From positions 1 to 5,389 of the forward strand of contig JAJECR010000279.1 of assembly GCA_022821935.1 (NCBI GenBank): a stretch of DNA of 5,389 bases, written 5' to 3'. Positions 1 through 4,120 of the stretch are shown here, piece after piece. The first letter of the stretch is position 1, and each line of letters starts with the position of its first letter. This DNA comes from Candidatus Latescibacterota bacterium. Its GTDB lineage: Bacteria > JAAXHH01. A program made the translations under genes and the position numbers. The notes under the pieces were generated by a model. That model did no database searches and was not told where the DNA came from. It saw nothing but the letters and a program-made list of their open reading frames with translations.

Positions 1-230
1 GTCTCGATGCCGGCGCGCAGTTGCAGTTCCCGGGCCAGGTTGGGAATCGCCTCGGGGTCGTTGTACCAGTCGCCCCCGCCGTCGTACTTCATCCGTGCAA
101 TGGTCAGCCTGCCGTTTTCGCCTTCGGCCGCTCCCCCTTCGGAATGTGTCCACACGGAGGCGAGACCGCAGAGCAGGAGGCCGGTCACGCATCTTCGAAA
201 GGCGGTCACCCTGGGGAAACCCCCGATCAT
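1..230 (-). CDS. DUF4159 family protein, N-terminal fragment (runs off left edge)
   Basis: The frame opens at an ATG whose first base is 230 and stays open for 76 codons to the window edge, so the 3' part is missing. The first ~35 residues look like a signal sequence: an Arg-containing n-region (RVTAFRRC) followed by a hydrophobic stretch (VTGLLLCGLASVW). The mature part begins RLTIARMKYDGGGDWYNDP and continues with an IPNLARELQLRAGIE segment. This matches the opening of DUF4159 as I remember it (aromatic/Arg-rich strand, GGGDWY-DP, then a leucine-rich helix and an 'R-GI' turn). DUF4159 proteins have no firmly assigned biochemistry; they often sit near MoxR/DUF58/BatA-type genes, which cannot be tested here. 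The start overlaps the upstream microprotein stop as ATGA, suggesting translational coupling. A GTG seven codons in is an alternative start. There is no clear Shine-Dalgarno before either. Confidence 0.8.
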   Translation of the reverse strand, partial: MIGGFPRVTAFRRCVTGLLLCGLASVWTHSEGGAAEGENGRLTIARMKYDGGGDWYNDPEAIPNLARELQLRAGIE

Positions 231-406
231 CTGCGGCCGCCGGTTCCTGCGGCCGGCCGGGGCCGGCCGGGCCGGCCGGGGCGCGCTCTGCCGCCTGCGC
301 GTACGCGCTGGCCGCCCCCCGCGAGGGCCATGAGGTAGACCAGGCCGATCGCGACAAGACCCAGGATGATCGTACCAATCACACTGAAACCAATCGTCGC
401 CAGCAT
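227..406 (-). CDS. 59-residue single-helix membrane microprotein
   Basis: A short frame starts at ATG (406-404) and stops at TGA (229-227). A textbook AAGGAG ribosome-binding site at 417-412 leaves a 5-nt spacer and is the strongest Shine-Dalgarno in the window. Residues about 3-30 form one continuous hydrophobic helix (MLATIGFSVIGTIILGLVAI and on to LVYLMALAGG). The remaining ~28 residues are a strongly basic Arg/Gly/Pro/Ala tail encoded largely by GGCCGG repeats. By the positive-inside rule the tail would be cytoplasmic. The TGA overlaps the ATG of the DUF4159 gene by ATGA, so the two are probably co-translated. I do not recognise a family. It may be a small partner or assembly factor for the downstream protein, but that is inference. 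The main doubt is that the tail composition could be a by-product of a GC-rich repeat rather than selected protein sequence. Confidence 0.65.
   Translation of the reverse strand: MLATIGFSVIGTIILGLVAIGLVYLMALAGGGQRVRAGGRARPGRPGRPRPAAGTGGRR
251..277. repeat. GGCCGGCC short tandem repeat cluster
   Basis: The 8-bp palindrome GGCCGGCC occurs three times, at 251-258, 261-268 and 270-277, with periods of 10 and 9 bp. The run lies inside the 3' half of the 59-codon microprotein gene and encodes part of its RPGRPGRPRP tail. It is self-complementary on either strand, so it can form strong secondary structure just upstream of the DUF4159 start. It is likely prone to slippage, and assembly or sequencing error is also possible here. 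Confidence 0.85.
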
Positions 407-411
407 ACGTT

Positions 412-417
412 CTCCTT
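412..417 (-). promoter_or_regulatory. Ribosome-binding site of the microprotein gene
   Basis: AAGGAG on the minus strand sits 5 nt before the ATG at 406. This near-perfect anti-16S match decides the start of the 59-codon gene and is the main argument that this short frame is real. Confidence 0.75.
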
Positions 418-433
418 GCGTGCTATTGAAACC

Positions 434-449
434 GCGTCCCTCCGGACGC
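434..449 (-). terminator. Short GC hairpin between the carboxypeptidase and microprotein genes
   Basis: On the minus strand GCGTCC-GGAG-GGACGC forms a perfect 6-bp stem with a 4-nt loop, 28 nt after the carboxypeptidase stop and before the microprotein Shine-Dalgarno. It is followed by GGTTTCAATAGC, which has only three consecutive T residues, so it is at best a weak or partial terminator. It could instead be an mRNA processing or stability element between two co-transcribed genes. I see no convincing separate promoter for the microprotein gene in the 71-nt gap. Confidence 0.35.
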
Positions 450-477
450 CGCTCATCCGATTTCGTTGCGATACCGG

Positions 478-1482
478 CTACCCGTCGACGCCGCCGGGCC
501 GGCCGCCGTCCCTCATGCTCCAGTCCAGCAGGCGCCCCATGTCCGTGAACCGGGTCCGGCTGGTCGGTCCGCCAAGAATCACGGCATAGATGTCGTCGCC
601 CGAATCACCGAGCGCGCGCATGACGAGACAGTATCCGGCCCGGCGGATATAGCCGGTCTTGCTCCCTACACCCACCCACTGTCTTTCAGATACCGTATCG
701 CGCACCAGTCGGTTGGTGGTCCGGATGGTATGCGTGCGCCTGTTCGTTCCGAACCTGTACTCCCTGACCAGCAGGATTTCCGCCAGTAATTCATCCTGCA
801 GGGCGGTCCAGAGCAGGGCTACGCAATCCACCGCCGTGGATACATTGCCCGCGTCCAGCCCGGTGGGTTCGGTAAAACGCGAGTTCGACAGGCCAAGGGA
901 GGCCGCGGTTTCATTCATGCGCCTCACGAATGCTTTCGAGGTCAGGCCCGACGCGCGTGCCAGTGCGCGCGCCGCCGCGTTGTCCGAAGCGATCAGGGTG
1001 GCGTACAACAGGTCCATCGCCGAGACCTGTTCCCTGTACCTGAGTTTAGTCCAGTTCGCCCGGTATACGTCCTGCCGGGTAATACTCACCTGCTTTTCAA
1101 GATCCGGATTCATCCGCATGTAGGTCACCGCGGTCATCAGTTTCGTGATACTCGCGATCGGGAACGGCGAGGTGGCGTTCTTCTGGTAGATCACCTCACC
1201 CTTCTGGATATCGATCACGAGCGCGGCGCGGGCACGTACCCGGATTCCCGCGCTGCGCGCGGCTGATCTGGCGGGTGGCGTCTCGACCCTTTCGGCGGAG
1301 GCCACCCGGACAGCCGGCGCGGGTGTATGTACCGCTTCGCCCGGGACTTCAGTCCCGTTCGGCACGCCCTGGGGAGTTATTCCGAAGACAGGTCCGGTGT
1401 TCGTGAATGCTGAAGCGGCTGAAAGCAGCAAGGCGCAAAATATCCACGCCGTCCTTGACCGGATCGAAACGGTATTGCTCAT
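478..1482 (-). CDS. Secreted D-alanyl-D-alanine carboxypeptidase (peptidase S11, PBP7-like)
   Basis: This 334-residue serine peptidase should trim or cleave peptidoglycan stem peptides in the periplasm. A signal peptide is visible: a basic n-region to R10, a hydrophobic core at ~12-22 and a probable type I cut after ASA (residue 25). A low-complexity Ala/Pro/Arg linker (about 30-80) precedes the catalytic domain. All three penicillin-binding motifs are present: SITK at 111-114 (nucleophile S111, K114), SDN at 166-168, and KTG at 275-277 in GVGSKTGYIRRAGY. Only ~57 residues follow KTG, so the C-terminal beta domain and amphipathic anchor of PBP5/DacA are missing. This resembles the short PbpG (PBP7) endopeptidase/carboxypeptidase type, and sequence alone does not separate the two activities. 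No Shine-Dalgarno precedes the ATG; a promoter 8 nt upstream implies a leaderless mRNA. The gene follows the cdaA fusion in the same direction. Confidence 0.93.
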   Translation of the reverse strand: MSNTVSIRSRTAWIFCALLLSAASAFTNTGPVFGITPQGVPNGTEVPGEAVHTPAPAVRVASAERVETPPARSAARSAGIRVRARAALVIDIQKGEVIYQKNATSPFPIASITKLMTAVTYMRMNPDLEKQVSITRQDVYRANWTKLRYREQVSAMDLLYATLIASDNAAARALARASGLTSKAFVRRMNETAASLGLSNSRFTEPTGLDAGNVSTAVDCVALLWTALQDELLAEILLVREYRFGTNRRTHTIRTTNRLVRDTVSERQWVGVGSKTGYIRRAGYCLVMRALGDSGDDIYAVILGGPTSRTRFTDMGRLLDWSMRDGGRPGGVDG

Positions 1483-1490
1483 AGTTCGGG

Positions 1491-1520
1491 ATTATAGGAT
1501 GGGGGTTATCTCTAAGTCAA
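1491..1520 (-). promoter_or_regulatory. Sigma70-type promoter giving a leaderless carboxypeptidase mRNA
   Basis: On the minus strand TTGACT (1520-1515, 5/6 to consensus) is followed after 18 nt by a perfect TATAAT (1496-1491). Only 8 nt (CCCGAACT) separate the -10 box from the ATG at 1482, so a start 6-8 nt past the -10 gives a leader of 0-2 nt. The -35 box shares bases with the TGA stop of cdaA (1519-1517). The absence of any Shine-Dalgarno before the ATG fits a leaderless transcript. The gene may also be read from cdaA. Confidence 0.7.
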
Positions 1521-3073
1521 GGTGAATCAAGCCGGTTATCCGGGCTTTGCGCCAGGGAAGATACGAGCTGCGTCCGGCTGTCCGCCTCCTCGGCCGACTG
1601 GCCGGATCCGACGGGTTGCAGATCGATATGGACCCTGACCTCGCGGTCCTCGATGCTGAACGAGGTATAGGACAGGTTCTCCGGCAGGATTTTCAGCCGG
1701 CAATCGAAGGTCCGGCTGGCGGTAAGTTCGGAAAGCTCGATCGTGGGCGAAGTTACCACCCGCTCGATCTGGTCGATTTCCATTTCCCGGCCCGTTATGG
1801 GCACCGAGGGCGGTTCAACGGTGACACGCGCGATCTCCAGGCCCTCCGGGAGTTTACCCGCCAATTCGTGGTCGATCATGATGCGTCGGTTCACGATTCG
1901 ATCGGACATGATGGTGAGGCTTGTCGGATCGATCGAGGTGGCTATGATACCGAAAGGCAATTCAACGTTCGATTCCGTGAGCGGCATGGTATGGGTCCCG
2001 GGTTCGATGTCGTCCAGATCGACCATAACCCGTACCTGGTCCGCCGTAAGCGTGGATATACTCCCCTCGGGCCCCCGCACCCATACGCTCACCTGGCTGG
2101 CCGAATTACTGATCAACTCGATGTTCGACGGGATGTTCTGAAACTCCAGGGCGGCGGTTATAGCTATTTCGGAGCGTTGCTGTCCGATCAGGGTGAACCA
2201 GAGCAGACAGGATAACCCGATGGATGCCAGCTTGGCGGTAAGGTTCCTGCGGTTGATCCGGTATCCCGGCCGGAACGCAATGATTTTCTCAATTGCCTCC
2301 CTCAGCGACGGCCTGGACCGGGGAATCTCGATCGGCAGCAACGATTTCTCCAGCATCTGCCACAGTTTTTCCCGGTCGGCCACGGCCGAAATGTCACCGC
2401 CGGAAGCTACGGAAACCTCGCCGCTTTCTTCCGACACCACCACGCAGAACGTATCGCCGAGTTCCGACACGCCCAGGGCCGCCCGGTGCCGCGTGCCGTA
2501 CCGGGGGGGAAGATGATCCCTGGTCGAAAGGGGCAGATAGGTGGCGGCTTCGACCACGCGGTCCTTCTCCACGATAATCGCGCCGTCATGAATCGGCGAA
2601 GATGGATGAAAGATGCTGACAATCAGTTCCTGGCTCACGAGGCTGTCGAGCTTGACTCCATGCTGTACGACTCCGGAGATCCCGGTCGCCCGGGGGAAGA
2701 CCAGCAGGCCTCCGATGCGTTTCTCCGACAGTTCGAAACAGGCCTCGGTGATCTCTTTCAGAATGCGCCGGGAGATGGGACTGGCCTGAAGCCTGAAAAT
2801 GACCAGGGGACTGACCCGCTCCAGCAACTGCCTGATTTCCGGCTGGAAGACGACAATGATCAGGAGGAGGATAACACCGAGGAGGTACTGCAGAATCTGG
2901 CTGGTCAGCAGCAGCCCGCTCCAATTCGCGATGCCGTAAAAGATACCCAGGCCGCCCAGGCCGATCAGGATATGATAGGCCCGCGTGCCCTTCAGCCACA
3001 TGTACAGGCTGTAGATCAAGGCCGCTATGATGAATATATCCAGCAGGTTGATCAGGTTGACCAGTTCAAACAT
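1517..3073 (-). CDS. cdaA: CdaA-type diadenylate cyclase fused to a C-terminal YbbR (CdaR-like) region
   Basis: This 518-residue membrane enzyme should condense two ATP into c-di-AMP in the cytoplasm. The N-terminal part is a complete CdaA: three helices at about 9-26, 33-50 and 60-76, the IVVFQPEIRQLLE junction at 73-85, then the DAC domain to ~250. The catalytic DGA (163-165, in SSPIHDGAIIV) and RHR (195-197, in YGTRHRAALGVSE) motifs are intact, followed by VVVSEESGEVSVASGGDI. CdaA proteins usually end near residue 270. Here the frame continues through a basic linker, a fourth helix at about 281-297 (LASIGLSCLLWFTLIG), and two extracytoplasmic YbbR-like beta repeats at roughly 300-390 and 395-485, ending in a polar tail. 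YbbR/CdaR is the membrane regulator encoded next to cdaA in Firmicutes. The MFELVN start matches the usual CdaA N-terminus and has AAGGGA 9 nt upstream. The domain calls are strong for DAC; YbbR rests on position, the anchor and beta-repeat texture. Confidence 0.92.
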   Translation of the reverse strand: MFELVNLINLLDIFIIAALIYSLYMWLKGTRAYHILIGLGGLGIFYGIANWSGLLLTSQILQYLLGVILLLIIVVFQPEIRQLLERVSPLVIFRLQASPISRRILKEITEACFELSEKRIGGLLVFPRATGISGVVQHGVKLDSLVSQELIVSIFHPSSPIHDGAIIVEKDRVVEAATYLPLSTRDHLPPRYGTRHRAALGVSELGDTFCVVVSEESGEVSVASGGDISAVADREKLWQMLEKSLLPIEIPRSRPSLREAIEKIIAFRPGYRINRRNLTAKLASIGLSCLLWFTLIGQQRSEIAITAALEFQNIPSNIELISNSASQVSVWVRGPEGSISTLTADQVRVMVDLDDIEPGTHTMPLTESNVELPFGIIATSIDPTSLTIMSDRIVNRRIMIDHELAGKLPEGLEIARVTVEPPSVPITGREMEIDQIERVVTSPTIELSELTASRTFDCRLKILPENLSYTSFSIEDREVRVHIDLQPVGSGQSAEEADSRTQLVSSLAQSPDNRLDSP

Positions 3074-3075
3074 CG

Positions 3076-3088
3076 AAGGGGATCCCTT
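3076..3088 (-). promoter_or_regulatory. cdaA Shine-Dalgarno inside a small hairpin
   Basis: On the minus strand AAGGG-ATC-CCCTT forms a perfect 5-bp stem with a 3-nt loop. It ends 2 nt before the cdaA ATG (3073). The 5' arm is the only Shine-Dalgarno candidate (AAGGGA), so folding would mask it. A further stem is possible upstream in the leader (ACGAGC at 3137-3132 with GCTCGT at 3114-3109). Regulation by folding is inference. Confidence 0.4.
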
Positions 3089-3152
3089 GATCGGTGGTTA
3101 TGCCACGCACGAGCAGTGCCGACGGAAGCTCGCTCGTATGCTCATTCATATA

Positions 3153-3181
3153 AAGATAAGCGCATATGGAACTTTTGCCAA
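3153..3181 (-). promoter_or_regulatory. Probable cdaA promoter
   Basis: On the minus strand TTGGCA (3181-3176, 5/6 to TTGACA) is followed after exactly 17 nt by TATCTT (3158-3153, 4/6 to TATAAT). It lies in an AT-rich island (about 3140-3190) that contrasts with the GC-rich flanks. Transcription would start near 3146, leaving a leader of about 70 nt before the cdaA ATG. This is too short for the known ydaO-type c-di-AMP riboswitch. Confidence 0.6.
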
Positions 3182-3217
3182 TAAAACGATTTCCGACCCA
3201 GGCAGCCATTAAATGGG

Positions 3218-3967
3218 TTATTTATCCCGGGAAGCGGATGCCGTCCGTCCGCCCCCGGTAGGAGGTACTGCCCGTTCATCCCCGGATGCGGGTGCCGTCT
3301 GCTCACCGGGGCGCAGCGATGGCAGGGTAAGTACATTGCTGAACGCCGTCCCGCCCGAAACCACGAATTCCAGGGCTTCCTCGACAGGCAGGTCCACGGG
3401 GATCACGTCCCGCCGCGGCACGATCACAACACGTCCCGCCGCGGGATTGGGGGTGTTGGGCACGAATACGCTGACCAGGTCTTCCCCGTTGTCTTCACTC
3501 GGGATCTCGCCGACAATGAAAGCGACCATCCAAGCGCCGCGCCGCGGATACTCCACCAGCACCGTCTTCCAAACCCCCGTTTCCCCCTCTGGGTTGAAGG
3601 CGTCCAGCAGCTTCTTGACCGTGTGGTATACCCTCCGCGCAACCGGCAGCCGCATCACCTGGTCCTCGAACCAGGCGATCGCCCTCCTCCCCAGCACGTT
3701 GGACGCCACGAAGCCGGCCAGGTAGATCACGACCAGCATGAGCAGGATCCCGAGTCCGGGTATGCGCGTGTCCAGGCCCAGCAGGCCGGGAATGACCGGC
3801 GCCGCAAAGGAGTCGAGCCAGGTCAGCAGCCAGCTCAGCACGGCCACGGTGGCCGTCAGGGGTACCAGCGCAATAAGGCCCGATACCATGGTACGCTTTA
3901 TGTTCTGGCGGATGCGGGCCATCGCGGACTGACGCCTGGGTTTGGGATTCAGATTGAAGGTGGACAT
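3218..3967 (-). CDS. DUF502 family membrane protein
   Basis: This 249-residue protein belongs to the DUF502 family, two-helix inner-membrane proteins of unsettled function. Helix 1 is at about 28-48 (VSGLIALVPLTATVAVLSWL) and helix 2 at about 71-90 (GLGILLMLVVIYLAGFVASN). The family core follows: the LPVARRVYHTVKKLLDAF segment (107-124), VLVEYPRRGAW (136-146), the VFVPNTPNPAAG signature (167-178), and the VEEALEFVVSGG helix (195-206). The last ~30 residues are a Gly/Ser/Pro/Ala-rich tail with an imperfect 18-residue internal repeat (GEQTAPASGD and GGRTASASRD). Two starts are plausible: the ATG at 3967 used here, or ATG at 3922 (residue 16, MARIRQN), which is closer to the usual N-terminus. 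Neither has a Shine-Dalgarno. The gap to the permease upstream is 152 nt and to cdaA downstream 144 nt with a promoter, so this may be a single-gene unit. Confidence 0.9.
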   Translation of the reverse strand: MSTFNLNPKPRRQSAMARIRQNIKRTMVSGLIALVPLTATVAVLSWLLTWLDSFAAPVIPGLLGLDTRIPGLGILLMLVVIYLAGFVASNVLGRRAIAWFEDQVMRLPVARRVYHTVKKLLDAFNPEGETGVWKTVLVEYPRRGAWMVAFIVGEIPSEDNGEDLVSVFVPNTPNPAAGRVVIVPRRDVIPVDLPVEEALEFVVSGGTAFSNVLTLPSLRPGEQTAPASGDERAVPPTGGGRTASASRDK

Positions 3968-3973
3968 GATACA

Positions 3974-4014
3974 CGCCGCCGTCGGGAGGGGTTAACCCGG
4001 CGTAGCCGGCGGCG
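3974..4014 (-). promoter_or_regulatory. GC-rich stem-loop directly upstream of the DUF502 start
   Basis: CGCCGCCG (4014-4007 on the minus strand) pairs perfectly with CGGCGGCG (3981-3974) across 25 nt. The enclosed loop holds the palindrome GGGTTAACCC (3989-3998) and an alternative CCGGC-TAC-GCCGG hairpin. The stem ends 6 nt before the ATG at 3967. No T-run follows, so it is not a normal intrinsic terminator for the permease. It could hinder initiation at 3967 or indicate use of the later start at 3922. Confidence 0.45.
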
Positions 4015-4065
4015 ATCTCGTGACTGCGTGAACATCCGGCCAGCCAGAAATCGATTCCGGCCACT

Positions 4066-4089
4066 TCTGCTCTAACCTCTGCGCTAACC
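4066..4089. repeat. Tandem 12-bp direct repeat
   Basis: TCTGCTCTAACC (4066-4077) is directly followed by TCTGCGCTAACC (4078-4089), 11 of 12 bases identical. It sits just downstream, on the minus strand, of a -10-like TATTAT. A second short repeat, TGGTTCGT then TGGTTC (4107-4120), lies on the other side of that box. The arrangement resembles operator half-sites, but no regulator is known. Confidence 0.6.
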
Positions 4090-4091
4090 AT

Positions 4092-4120
4092 ATAATACGC
4101 GTTTTCTGGTTCGTTGGTTC
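4092..4120 (-). promoter_or_regulatory. Possible weak promoter for the DUF502 gene
   Basis: TATTAT on the minus strand (4097-4092, 5/6 to consensus) lies 125 nt before the DUF502 ATG in a locally AT-rich patch. The hexamer 17 nt upstream is GAACCA, a poor -35 match. An activator-dependent promoter is possible, given the direct repeats around it. The evidence is thin. Confidence 0.25.

Noticed and set aside
7..589. Several plus-strand frames in the left 600 bp
   Set aside because: They lie opposite the DUF4159, microprotein and carboxypeptidase frames, are Arg/Pro-rich, and have neither ribosome-binding sites nor domain motifs.
3074..3146. A c-di-AMP riboswitch in the cdaA leader
   Set aside because: The leader is only about 70 nt, much shorter than ydaO-type riboswitches, and I see none of their conserved two-lobed pairing.
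2486..3184. Plus-strand frame of 232 codons opposite cdaA
   Set aside because: It is a shadow of the DAC coding region: Gln/Asp-rich, no recognisable motif, no ribosome-binding site.
3196..3218. Intrinsic terminator after the DUF502 gene
   Set aside because: The ACCCA/TGGGT stem has only 5 bp with a 13-nt loop, and the T-rich stretch starts too far downstream. It is too weak to call.
3495..4091. Minus-strand frame of 198 codons starting next to the TATTAT box
   Set aside because: It overlaps the DUF502 gene in another frame and lacks domain features. The -10-like box abuts its ATG, so a transcript from that box would start downstream of the ATG.
4091..4096. Perfect TATAAT on the plus strand
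   Set aside because: There is no -35 match 16-18 nt upstream, and the only frames it could serve on the plus strand are shadows of minus-strand genes.
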